Below, piece after piece: positions 14,586 to 23,700 of a stretch of 64,000 nucleotides of DNA; the stretch's first letter is position 1, and every line of letters begins with the position of its first letter. This stretch comes from Exilibacterium sp. (lineage in GTDB: Bacteria > Pseudomonadota > Gammaproteobacteria > Pseudomonadales > Cellvibrionaceae): NCBI GenBank assembly GCA_028280195.1, contig JANQMH010000079.1, positions 74,452-138,451 on the forward strand. Reading direction: 5' to 3'. Position numbers and translations under genes: made by a program. The notes beneath the pieces were generated by a model. That model saw only the letters and a list, made by a program, of their open reading frames with translations, searched no databases and was not told the origin of the DNA.

Positions 14586-15803
14586 ATGGCCATTGCACCC
14601 ATCGTTCGCAGCCTGCTGCGCAGCCCGGCCGGGGCGATACTGATAACACTGCAAATCGCACTGACCCTGGCGATTGTCAGCAACTCGATGTTTATTATCC
14701 AGGACCGCATCACCAAAATGTCGCGTCCCAGCGGCATGCCCGAGGAGCAGATTCTGGCCGCCAGAATACTGTACTTCGGCAAAAACATCGACTATGCCGC
14801 CCAGGCCGACAGGGATCTGCAATTCCTCCTGCGGCAACCCGGCGTTATCAACGCCACCCAGACCAATTCGGTGCCGCTCGGTGGCAGCGGCAGTTCCAGC
14901 AGCCTGTGCAGGGCACAGCCGAGCAATGATCCCGATAACTGCCCGTATACAGTCGGCGTCTACATGGGCGGCCGGCATTTGCTCGACACGCTGGGGCTGA
15001 AGCTGGTGGCGGGCAGAAACTTTCTTCCCGAGGAGGTCACCGTGAGCGACTTCACCGGCGCCCGTGCAGCGCGCCTGATCATTCTCTCCCAGGCGGTGGC
15101 GGACAGCTATTTTGCCGATCAAAATGCCATCGGCAAGACCGTTTACCTGGGCGGCCGCGCGCACACGGTCATCGGTATTGTGGAGCGCATGCAGAGTCCG
15201 TGGGTGGCGGGCAGTGAAGAGCAGGCCGCGATGACCGCACTGCTGCCCGCCATCAGCCACGGCTTCTGGACCCACCTGGTGATCCGGGCCGAAGCCGATA
15301 GCATTGCCACATTGCAACGGGACCTGGAACGCGATCTGCTGCAACTCAATGACCGCCGTGTCGTGAACAGAATTGAAACCATCGATGACATGCGCCAGCG
15401 GGTTTATGCCAACGACCGCGCCGTACTGATCATTCTGCTGTCGGTGATCGTGCTGCTGGTGCTGATCACCGCACTCGGCACCGGTGGGCTGGTGAGTTTC
15501 AGTGTCGCCAGGCGGCAGAAGCAAATCGGCACCCGGCGTGCACTGGGCGCCCGGAAAATCGATATACTGGGCCACTTCCTGCTGGAAAACGGTCTGATCA
15601 GCGGCGCCGGCGCCGCGCTGGGCTGCGCTCTGGCAATAGCGCTCAATCAGTATTTGATGAATACCTATGAGCTGCCGCGCATCGGTGTGGAATATATCGC
15701 CGCAGCGGCGCTGCTGCTGCTGTTGATCGGCCAGTCGGCATCCTACTTTCCAGCCCTGCGCGCCTCCGGTGTGTCGCCGGCGGTGGCGACAAGGACGGTT
15801 TAA
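14586..15803 (+). CDS. ABC transporter permease 2 (MacB/FtsX fold)
   Basis: 405 residues with the same plan as the preceding permease: helix near 14-34, periplasmic core domain with G-R-N-F-L-P-E-E-V and I-G-K-T-V-Y-L-G-G-R-A-H-T-V-I-G-I-V-E, and three C-terminal helices with the R-R-Q-K-Q-I-G-T-R-R-A-L-G-A-R segment of the FtsX/MacB family. A good ribosome-binding site (AAGGAGAGAGAC) precedes the ATG. The periplasmic domain holds Cys residues near 101 and 113 that could form a disulfide. It differs enough from its neighbour to suggest an obligate heteromeric pair. Substrate unknown. Confidence 0.88.
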   Translation: MAIAPIVRSLLRSPAGAILITLQIALTLAIVSNSMFIIQDRITKMSRPSGMPEEQILAARILYFGKNIDYAAQADRDLQFLLRQPGVINATQTNSVPLGGSGSSSSLCRAQPSNDPDNCPYTVGVYMGGRHLLDTLGLKLVAGRNFLPEEVTVSDFTGARAARLIILSQAVADSYFADQNAIGKTVYLGGRAHTVIGIVERMQSPWVAGSEEQAAMTALLPAISHGFWTHLVIRAEADSIATLQRDLERDLLQLNDRRVVNRIETIDDMRQRVYANDRAVLIILLSVIVLLVLITALGTGGLVSFSVARRQKQIGTRRALGARKIDILGHFLLENGLISGAGAALGCALAIALNQYLMNTYELPRIGVEYIAAAALLLLLIGQSASYFPALRASGVSPAVATRTV

Positions 15804-15810
15804 CGACAGG

Positions 15811-15873
15811 CTTACAGTTGGCAGCTCAGAGCTAAACCATGGACGGCAGTTACTGTCAGCTGTAGGCTGTAAG
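15811..15873. repeat. Dispersed dyad repeat, copy 1
   Basis: Imperfect inverted repeat between the permease and regulator genes: CTTACAG (15811) pairs with CTGTAAG (15867-15873), and inner CAGCT/AGCTG blocks also pair. The word set (TTACAGTT, CAGCT) is shared with copies at 35157-35234 and 50008-50079. Inside an operon it could form an mRNA hairpin separating transporter from regulator expression. Confidence 0.55.
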
Positions 15874-15907
15874 ACTGTTACGGAGATTTGATAACAAGAG
15901 ACCTGAT

Positions 15908-17254
15908 GTGATTTTAATCGTCGATGACAACCCCGCCATTTGCGAAGCACTGACACTGCTGTTAAACCTGCACGACTACCAGACCCTTAGCGCGACCACG
16001 CCGCAACAGGCACTGCAACTGCTGGAGCGGGAGGATATCCAACTGGTGATTCAGGATATGAACTTCCGCAAAGACACCACCTCCGGCACCGAGGGGCAGA
16101 CGCTGTTTTACCAGCTGCGCGCCGTCAACCCGGATCTGCCGATCATTCTGATGACCGCCTGGACCAACCTGAGTATGGCGGTGGAACTGGTCAAGGCCGG
16201 CGCCGCCGACTATATCAACAAACCCTGGGAGGACAGCAAACTGCTGGTCAGCGTCGCCAACCTGCTGGAGATCGCCGATCTGCAGCGGGAAAACCGCCGC
16301 CTGCGCGAACAGGAGGTGGCACACACACAGCTGCGCTCGGAGTTGCGCCACAGGCACAAACTCTGCGGCACCGTCTTTGCCAGCCCGCAGATGCAACGCC
16401 TGATCGATATGGCCATTCAAGTGGCACCGGCGGATGTGCCGGTGCTGATCACCGGACCCAACGGCGCCGGCAAGGAAAAGATTGCCGATATCGTACAGGC
16501 AAATTCGCGCCGCGCCGACCGGGCGTTTATCAGGGTCAACGTCGGCGCCCTGCCCGCCGAGCTGCTGGAGGCGGAATTGTTCGGCGCGGAAAAAGGTGCT
16601 TTCAGCGGCAGCGACCGGCGCCGCATCGGCCGCTTCGAAGCGGCCGACGGCGGCACCCTGTTTCTCGATGAAATGGGCAATCTGCCGCCGCAGGGGCAAA
16701 GCAAACTGCTGCGCGTGCTGCAATGCGGCGAATTCGAGCGTCTCGGCAGCTCCACCACCCAGCGGGTGGATGTGCGGATTATCACCGCGACCAACACCGA
16801 TCTGACAGCGGCAATCAGCAGCGGTGAGTTTCGCGAGGACCTCTACTACCGCCTCAATGTAGTGGAACTGAAAGTACCGCCGCTGTGCCGGCGGCAACAG
16901 GACATTGTGCCGCTGGCACAGGCGTTTATAGCCGCCGCCGATGGCGATTACCGGCTCTCCGCCCAGGCTCAGGCCGCACTGCGCAATCACAGCTGGCCGG
17001 GCAATGTGCGGGAGCTGCACAACGCGGTACAGCGCGCCTGCCTGTTCGGCGCTGACAAGCTGTTGCAGCCGGGCGATTTCGATTTGCCCGCCGCCGCCGG
17101 GCAGGCGGCGCCGGTCAGTGCTACCGAGCTGTCGTTTGACTATATTCAGCAGGTACTGGCGTCGAACGGCGGTGTCGTCGCCAGGGCCGCCCGGCAACTG
17201 GGTATCAGCCGCCAGGCCCTGTACCGGCGCCTTGAGAAACGGGCCGATCCATGA
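15908..17254 (+). CDS. Sigma-54-dependent response regulator (NtrC type)
   Basis: 448 residues from GTG 15908 (the ATG three bases earlier is closed at once by TGA). Receiver domain with D6-D7, phospho-acceptor D50 in V-I-Q-D-M and K in N-K-P-W; AAA+ domain with Walker A G-P-N-G-A-G-K-E (~183), sigma-54 contact loop G-A-F-S-G-S (~231; canonical G-A-F-T-G-A), Walker B G-G-T-L-F-L-D-E-M; C-terminal Fis-type helix-turn-helix V-A-R-A-A-R-Q-L-G-I-S-R-Q-A-L-Y. It should activate sigma-54 promoters after phosphorylation by the kinase encoded next, whose ATG overlaps its stop codon. The sigma-54 promoter and palindromes upstream of the operon point to autoregulation. Confidence 0.92.
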   Translation: MILIVDDNPAICEALTLLLNLHDYQTLSATTPQQALQLLEREDIQLVIQDMNFRKDTTSGTEGQTLFYQLRAVNPDLPIILMTAWTNLSMAVELVKAGAADYINKPWEDSKLLVSVANLLEIADLQRENRRLREQEVAHTQLRSELRHRHKLCGTVFASPQMQRLIDMAIQVAPADVPVLITGPNGAGKEKIADIVQANSRRADRAFIRVNVGALPAELLEAELFGAEKGAFSGSDRRRIGRFEAADGGTLFLDEMGNLPPQGQSKLLRVLQCGEFERLGSSTTQRVDVRIITATNTDLTAAISSGEFREDLYYRLNVVELKVPPLCRRQQDIVPLAQAFIAAADGDYRLSAQAQAALRNHSWPGNVRELHNAVQRACLFGADKLLQPGDFDLPAAAGQAAPVSATELSFDYIQQVLASNGGVVARAARQLGISRQALYRRLEKRADP

Positions 17255-18555
17255 GCATTGCCAAAAGCCTGGTTTCGCGACTGCTGGTGTTTGCCGCGGT
17301 CATTGCCCTGACCACCGGCCTGCTGGTATTTGTCCTGACCAGCGCTTTCGCCCACCGGCCGGGCCTGCTGCCACTGGGGCTGATCGGCGCGCTGGCGCTG
17401 GTGCTGGCAATCGCTTTGCGGCTGGGACGCGCCATCACCCGCGATCTCACCAGCCTCGAGGTGGCGCTGTTCAATCTCAGCGACCAGAACTTCAGCGTCG
17501 CGCTGGCCACACCGCAGTTGACGGAAATAAAGCAGATAGCCGGCCTGTTCAATAAAACCTTCGAAAAACTGCGCAGTGAACGCCAGAGCATCTATCAGAA
17601 GGAACTGATGCTCGATAAGGTGATGCAGAATTCCCCCATGGCGATGTTGCTGGTCAACGACCGCGGTATTGTGGTCTACAGCAATCTGGCGGCACGCCGC
17701 TTATTCGGTGACGGCCGCGCCCGCCAGGGCAATTCGCTGGCGACGCTGACCGCACAGCTGCCCGAGGCCTTTGCCAAAGCCATCAGCGAGCGCAAAGAGA
17801 CGCTTTTCCACCTCAGCGGCGACCGCGGCAATGCGACCTACCACTACTCCAGCGGGCGCTTCAGCCTGCATACGCAGCATCACTACCTGCATCTGTTCAA
17901 GGATGTAACCCGCGAAATCAACCGCCAGGAAATCGCCACCTGGAAAAAAGTCATTCGGGTAATCAGCCACGAGTTGAACAATTCGCTGGCCCCCATTTCC
18001 TCCATGACCCACTCTTCCAAACTGCTGGCGGGCGCGGGTGAGGCCGAGCAGTTAAAAGGCGTGCTGGATCGCATCGAGCAGAATGTCAAAAATCTGCATC
18101 AGTTCATTCAGGGCTATGCCGCCTTTGCGCGCCTGCCGCTGCCGCAGAAAGCGCCCGTCGACTGGCATCTGTGGGTGCAGACCCTGCGGGACCAGTACAG
18201 CTTTACCCTGGGAGCGCCGATACCCGACTGGCCCCTGCAGGCGGACACTTCACAACTGCACCAGGTGGTAACCAACCTGTTGAAAAATGCCCATGAATCC
18301 GGCTCGCCGGTGGAGGACATCGTGCTGACTCTTGCGCGCAAGGGGCGCCACACCTGTATCGAGGTGGCCGATCGCGGCCCGGGCATGTCGGCTGCGGTGA
18401 TGGAGAGCGCGCTGATTCCGTTCTACTCCACCAAACCCCTGGGCTCCGGTCTCGGCCTCGCCCTGTGCCAGGAAATCATCCAGGCCCACGACGGCAGGCT
18501 GAGCCTGCAAAACCGCGCGGAAGGTGGTTTGAGTGTGACGATTACCCTGGGTTGA
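17251..18555 (+). CDS. Sensor histidine kinase, intramembrane-sensing type
   Basis: 434 residues; start ATG overlaps the regulator stop by 4 nt (ATGA), a sign of translational coupling. Two membrane helices (about 11-33 and 38-59) are separated by only ~4-6 residues, so there is almost no periplasmic sensor. A HAMP-like linker, a PAS-like domain (~125-215: N-S-P-M-A-M-L-L-V-N), the phospho-accepting His in V-I-S-H-E-L-N-N-S-L (~240), and an ATPase domain with N-L-L-K-N-A-H-E-S, D-R-G-P-G-M and G-S-G-L-G-L-A-L follow. The N-N-S-L-A-P-I form is NtrY-like. With no sensor of its own it may take its signal from the co-encoded ABC transporter, as in Bce systems. This is inference. Confidence 0.9.
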   Translation: MSIAKSLVSRLLVFAAVIALTTGLLVFVLTSAFAHRPGLLPLGLIGALALVLAIALRLGRAITRDLTSLEVALFNLSDQNFSVALATPQLTEIKQIAGLFNKTFEKLRSERQSIYQKELMLDKVMQNSPMAMLLVNDRGIVVYSNLAARRLFGDGRARQGNSLATLTAQLPEAFAKAISERKETLFHLSGDRGNATYHYSSGRFSLHTQHHYLHLFKDVTREINRQEIATWKKVIRVISHELNNSLAPISSMTHSSKLLAGAGEAEQLKGVLDRIEQNVKNLHQFIQGYAAFARLPLPQKAPVDWHLWVQTLRDQYSFTLGAPIPDWPLQADTSQLHQVVTNLLKNAHESGSPVEDIVLTLARKGRHTCIEVADRGPGMSAAVMESALIPFYSTKPLGSGLGLALCQEIIQAHDGRLSLQNRAEGGLSVTITLG

Positions 18556-18606
18556 ACCCTGGGTTTAACCCTGGGCTTAACCCAGAGTCAAACCCTGGGT
18601 TCAACC
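18550..18606. terminator. Repeat-based dyad between convergent genes, candidate bidirectional terminator
   Basis: Five tandem variants of an AACCCTGGGTTT-like unit. The outer arms at 18550-18566 and 18590-18606 are inverted repeats matching at 16 of 17 positions. It overlaps the last codons of both the histidine kinase (stop at 18555) and the convergent diguanylate cyclase (stop at 18588). A strong stem could stop transcription from both sides, although no long T-run follows. Confidence 0.5.
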
Positions 18607-19793
18607 AATGTCGAAACGCTATGGAGATCGCTCTGCTCAGCGGCGACCACCCGGTTTTTACCCAGCTGCTTGGCTTTATATAGAAATGTATCGGCCCGAC
18701 GTATGGCCTGATCGACATCCTGGCTCGGCGACACTTCCGCCAGGCCGATACTGACTGTTAGATGGATACTGGCACCGGACAGGTCAAAGGTTTTTGCGGC
18801 GATGGCCCTGCGCAGTTTTTCCGCCAGAATGGTACCCTCCTCGAGCCGCGTATCGGGCAGCATCAGCAAAAACTCCTCGCCTCCCCAGCGGGCGACGGCA
18901 TCCTGCTTGCGCGTGGAGCGGCTGAAGGTCTCGGCCAGTGCGATCAGTACCGTATCGCCATTGTCGTGGCCATAGTTGTCGTTGATTTTTTTAAAATCGT
19001 CAATGTCGCAGAGCATAATGGTAAACCTGCCCTGATGGCGCAGGATACGGCTGAATTCGTAGTCCAGCAGTTCGGCTATGCCGCGGCGGTTGGACAGTCT
19101 GGTCAGCGAGTCCTGCTTGGCTTCGCGTTCGTACTTGCGGCGCATCACCAGCAGGTGGCGAAACAGCAGCTGGCGGGAGTACTCGTAGTAGCCAAACAGA
19201 AAGGTAACCGTGAGAAAAGACAGCACTACCCGGACTTTGAAACTCTGCGTATAGTCGGCCGCCAACCATTCTCCCCGCTGGTAAAACATCAGCCCGGCGA
19301 TGAGCGCGATAAACAGCAGCGTGTCGATCATGCCGCGCCTGAGGCCAAAGAAAAACAGCGCTACCGGCGGCACCACATAGATCCATAGCGGCCCGGTATT
19401 GTCCATCCCGCCGGAGTACACCAGGTAGGTCATCAAACCGATCAATATATAAAAGATACACTTGGCGGCGAGGTTGTAGTTGCCGCTGCGTTTTACGATA
19501 TGGTGACCAAATGAAAAGATGATACTGGAGCCGAGCAGCGCTATTGCCAGCTGCCAGCTTTGCCCGGCCAGCACCAGGCAGCCCAGCACCAGCGTGATGC
19601 TCTGGCCGACCAGGCCAAACAGGTTGACCATAACGACCTGGTGGTTGCGCTCACTGATCGAATTATCGACAGCGCCGGTCCTGCAGTATCTGGCAAATGC
19701 CAGCGCCACCCTTCCCGGCAGCCGACTAAACGTCGTCAAAAGTGATGTCAACCCCGCGTCCATCCCCAACACCAGACTGGTGTCATAAGTCAA
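18588..19793 (-). CDS. Diguanylate cyclase with N-terminal membrane domain
   Basis: 401 residues. The N-terminal ~215 residues hold about six hydrophobic helices, resembling MASE-type membrane sensors but not assigned to a named one. The C-terminal GGDEF domain has D-S-L-T-R-L-S-N-R-R-G, D-I-D-D-F-K-K-I-N-D, and an active G-G-E-E-F at about residue 315. The product-inhibition I-site R-K-Q-D lies five residues before it, so the enzyme should both make c-di-GMP and be feedback-controlled. The first start is TTG at 19791-19793; ATG at 19761-19763 is an alternative, neither with a strong ribosome-binding site. It is monocistronic and convergent with the kinase gene. A PilZ c-di-GMP receptor is encoded 10 kb away. 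Confidence 0.9.
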   Translation of the reverse strand: MTYDTSLVLGMDAGLTSLLTTFSRLPGRVALAFARYCRTGAVDNSISERNHQVVMVNLFGLVGQSITLVLGCLVLAGQSWQLAIALLGSSIIFSFGHHIVKRSGNYNLAAKCIFYILIGLMTYLVYSGGMDNTGPLWIYVVPPVALFFFGLRRGMIDTLLFIALIAGLMFYQRGEWLAADYTQSFKVRVVLSFLTVTFLFGYYEYSRQLLFRHLLVMRRKYEREAKQDSLTRLSNRRGIAELLDYEFSRILRHQGRFTIMLCDIDDFKKINDNYGHDNGDTVLIALAETFSRSTRKQDAVARWGGEEFLLMLPDTRLEEGTILAEKLRRAIAAKTFDLSGASIHLTVSIGLAEVSPSQDVDQAIRRADTFLYKAKQLGKNRVVAAEQSDLHSVSTLVEPRV

Positions 19794-19899
19794 TATTTCA
19801 GCCGCCAGTGCTCAGCCGCAGACATTATTTCATGCAGCCATATAGGAGGTCTATATGTCAATACCGGACTGCGCCGGGGCGGCGGCCCGGCCGGCGGTT

Positions 19900-20343
19900 T
19901 CAGGTGTCCTTGATGCGCACCGCCAGCACATCGCAGCGGGCGTGGTGGAGCACACCGTTGGCGGTGGAACCGAGCAGCAGCTGGATACCGTGGCGGCCGT
20001 GGCTGCCGAGTACGATCAGGTCGGCGTTGATATCGGCGGCCTTGGCCACCACCTGTTCGGTAATACCACCGAATTCCACCGCCACACTGTCTTTGTCAAA
20101 CCCGTAGGGCTCGGACAGCTTGGCAAGGCGCTCCAGCAGCGAGTTGCGGAAGGTCTGCTCGTCGAAGGTAAAGTCATAGCCGGCGATTTCACCGTAGACG
20201 GAGGGATAGAAAGTGCGGGGATTATCGGTCACATGAATGACCGTAGCATCGGCCCTGTGCATCTGCACCAGCTCCTGCGCCGCCCCCAGGACCTGGTCCC
20301 CCTCGGCGGAGATATCGATTGCGACCAAGATTTTCTTATACAT
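19900..20343 (-). CDS. Universal stress protein (UspA family, ATP-binding type)
   Basis: 147 residues, one Usp domain. It begins K-K-I-L-V-A-I-D and ends with the ATP-binding signature G-S-H-G-R-H-G-I-Q-L-L-L-G-S-T-A-N (G-2x-G-9x-G-S), which marks the nucleotide-binding MJ0577-like subgroup. A strong Shine-Dalgarno (GGAGGGCAG) precedes the ATG at 20341-20343. Usp proteins accumulate on growth arrest and stress in the cytoplasm. The partner is unknown. The gene is divergent from lhr. Confidence 0.9.
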   Translation of the reverse strand: MYKKILVAIDISAEGDQVLGAAQELVQMHRADATVIHVTDNPRTFYPSVYGEIAGYDFTFDEQTFRNSLLERLAKLSEPYGFDKDSVAVEFGGITEQVVAKAADINADLIVLGSHGRHGIQLLLGSTANGVLHHARCDVLAVRIKDT

Positions 20344-20711
20344 GTTTCTGCCCTCCGGGTTTGGATGATCGGTATAGCGGGCGGGGAGACCCGGCCCTGC
20401 GGCGGAATCCGGGACTTCGCCGTGGTGTTATTTATAGATCGGATTTGGCGGTAAAAGGTTGATGGAGATCAAAGTATATTGAGGGAAAAGGGAAAAGGGA
20501 AAAGTTGTAAGAGGACTTATTGCTTGCCCGGGTGGCGGGCGGGGGATGGTTAGCGGCGGTTTTGTCGCCCGCGGTGGTGGCGAGGCGTGATGAATGGCGC
20601 AAACAGCGCCACTGGCCGCGGCTGCAGTAGATCGGGAGGGGTGATCGCTGCTAAGGTGATGGGGAAATGCGCGGTTTTTACCGACAATGGCCGCCTGAGG
20701 AGATAGTGTTA
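20344..20711. other. Divergent intergenic region uspA-like / lhr
   Basis: 368 bp without a gene. It includes a perfect triple tandem repeat of GGGAAAA at 20483-20503 and otherwise unstructured sequence. Promoters for both genes must lie here; no clear -35/-10 pair was picked out. The frame of lhr is open to an ATG at 20667, but the ATG at 20712 has the better ribosome-binding site. Confidence 0.5.
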
Positions 20712-23700
20712 ATGCATCCGCAATTGTCCGCTTTTCATCCGCTTGTGGCACAGTGGTTTGCGGGTCTGGGTGTACCCACCGATGTGCAGGCCAGGGCCTG
20801 GCCGAGAATCGCCGCCGGCGAGCACTGCCTGATCACCGCGCCCACCGGCAGCGGCAAGACGCTGACGGCGTTTCTGTGGGCAATCAACCGCTTTGTCAGC
20901 GACGATCTCATCGGCGGCCATACCCGGGTGCTGTATGTCTCGCCGCTGAAAGCGCTGAATAACGATATCAGCCGCAATCTGGGCCGCCCGCTGGCCGAGC
21001 TGCGGCAGCTGTTCAATCAGCAGGGGCTGGCCTTTCCCAATATCCGCGTGCAGACCCGCAGCGGCGATACCGATGCCGGGGAACGCCGGCAGATGATCCG
21101 ACAGCCGCCGGAAATACTGATTACCACACCGGAAAGCCTCAATCTGCTATTGAGTTCCCAAAGCGGCCTGTCGCTGCTGCTGAACCTGGACACGGTGATT
21201 GTCGACGAAGTGCACGCTGTTATCGACAATAAGCGCGGTGCCTACCTGTTTTCCGCGGTGGAACGGCTGGTGGCACTGTCGGGCGAGTTTCAGCGCATTG
21301 CCCTGTCCGCTACGGTAAAGCCGCTGCAGGAAGTCGCCGCATATGTGGCCGGCTTCCGCCTGCATGCCGAATCCGGGCACGGTGCACTAGCGCCACAATA
21401 TCGGCGCCGCGCGATCAGCATTGTCGAGTCGAGCCATCGCAAACAGTACCAGGTCAGTATCCGCTACCCGGACGCCATCGCCAATCGGCCGGAGGATAAG
21501 AAACTCTGGGATGCTCTGGCCGAGGAGCTGCTGCAGCGAATTCAGGCTAACCGCTCCACCCTGGTCTTCGTCAACAGCCGCGCGCTGTGCGAAAAGCTGA
21601 CACATAAAATCAATAACGCCGCCGATCGCACCATCGCCTATGCCCATCACGGTTCGCTGTCGCGGGAAATCCGCCGCGAGGTGGAACAGAAACTCAAAGA
21701 CGGTAAACTCGCCGCCATCGTCGCTACCAGTTCGCTGGAAATGGGCATCGATATCGGCGCTCTCGACGAAGTGCTGCTGATACAGAGCGCCGGCTCCATG
21801 GCCTCGGCGATTCAGCGTATCGGCAGGGCCGGGCACAATGTCGGCGAAATCAGTAAAGGCGTATTCTATCCCGCCCACGCCCAGGACTTTCTCGAAGCGG
21901 TGGTACTGGCCGCGGCGGTGCGCGACCGGCAGATCGAACCTATCCACCCCATTCGCGTACCCCTCGATGTATTGGCCCAGGTGATTGTCTCCATGGTTGG
22001 CACCGCCAGCTGGGATATTGACACGCTGTATGCCCACCTGCGCGCCAGCAGTGTTTACCACGACTTGAAACGCGAGCAGTTTGACCTGGTGCTGAATATG
22101 CTGGCAGGGCGCTACGCCGAACAGCGCATTCGCGAACTGCGGCCCAGGGTCACGATCGACCGGCTGGACAATAGCGTGCAGGCGCGCAAGGGCGCCCTGC
22201 TGGCGCTCTATATGTCCGGCGGCGTCATTCCCAACCGCGGCTACTTTCAGCTGCGCCATGCCGACAGCTCTGCGCGCATCGGCGAATTGGATGAGGAGTT
22301 CGTCTGGGAGGCCAAGATCGGCCAGAACTTCACCCTGGGTACGCAATTCTGGCGCATCGAAAAAATAACCCACAGCGATGTGTTCGTGCGCCCGGGCAAA
22401 CCCGGCCCGACACCGCCGCCGTTCTGGAAGGCGGAGAGCATCAGCCGCAATTTTTACTTTTCCGAACGCCTGGGGGAATTTCTCGAAACCGCCAATGACA
22501 GCCTCGATGACGACGATCGGGCGCAGCAGCTACAGCGGCAACTGCGCGAGGACTTTACCATTTCCCCCGAGGCCGCGCTGGCGCTGGCGGATTTTCTCCG
22601 GCGCCAGCGCCGGCACACCGGCTGTGAACTGCCCCACCGCCATCATCTGTTAATCGAAACTGTCAGCTCCCTGCTCGGCTACGGCCAGGCCGGCCAGGTG
22701 GTGTTGCACACCGGCTGGGGAGCGGCGGTCAACCGGCCCTGGGCCATGGCCATGGAGGCGGCCTGGCGCAACCGTTACGGCGAGCAGCTGGAAATCTATA
22801 CCAGCAACGAAAGTCTGGTGCTGCAGCTGCCCCACGAAATCGCACTGGAGTCGCTGCTGTCGCTGGTGCCCCCGCACCGGCTCGAGCAGCTGTTGCGGCA
22901 GCGTCTGGAAGGCTCGGGCTTTTTCGGCGCCAGGTTTCGCGAATGTGCCGGCCGCGCGCTGCTGATCGGCAAAGGTAAGTTCAAACAGCGCCAGCCGCTG
23001 TGGATGAGCCGCCTGCAATCGCAAAAGCTGCTGGACAATGTGCTGAAGTACGACGACTTTCCGATTCTGCTGGAAACCTGGCGCGACTGCCTGCAGGATG
23101 AATTCGACCTGCCCCATCTGCGGCAATTGCTGGATGAACTCGACCGCGGCGAGATACGCTGGAGTGTGGCGCGCTGCAAGACGCCGAGCCCGATGGCAAA
23201 AAACATCGCCTGGGAGCAGGTCAACCAGTATATGTATATGGACGATGCGCCCAAATCCGACAAAGTTTCCAGCCTGCGCGGCGATCTGCTCGACGACCTG
23301 GTCTTCAATCGGCAGCTGCGCCCGCAGCTCGATGCCAAACAGTGCGCGGCATTTCAACGGCGGAGGCAGCGGCTGATCAGCGGCTATGCGCCCGACAGCA
23401 GTGCCGATCTGCTGGCATGGGTCAGGGAACGCATCGCCATACCGGGCGCCGAGTGGCAGCTGTTGCTCGAACGCATCGCCGCCGAAAACCCGGCGGCCGG
23501 CGGCGGCGATATCGCGGCACCGGTGGCGGCCAAGCTGGTGCGGATCTGCAGCGGCGGCATTGAACTGGTGGCGGCGCTGGAACAGGTGGCCGCCCTGTGC
23601 AGATGTTTCTATCCCGGCAGCAATGATGTGGTCGTGCGACGGCTGGCAAGTGATGAAGCCATCGCCCTGCACTCGCTGCCGGTGTTCGACGCGGACGAGG

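Noticed and set aside
14340..15956. 538-codon minus-strand frame across two permease genes and the regulator start
   Set aside because: Antisense to well-supported genes and without any recognisable domain.
20667..20711. Earlier ATG start for lhr
   Set aside because: The ATG at 20712 has GAGGAG at proper distance and gives the N-terminus expected for Lhr; the 15 extra residues are not family-like.
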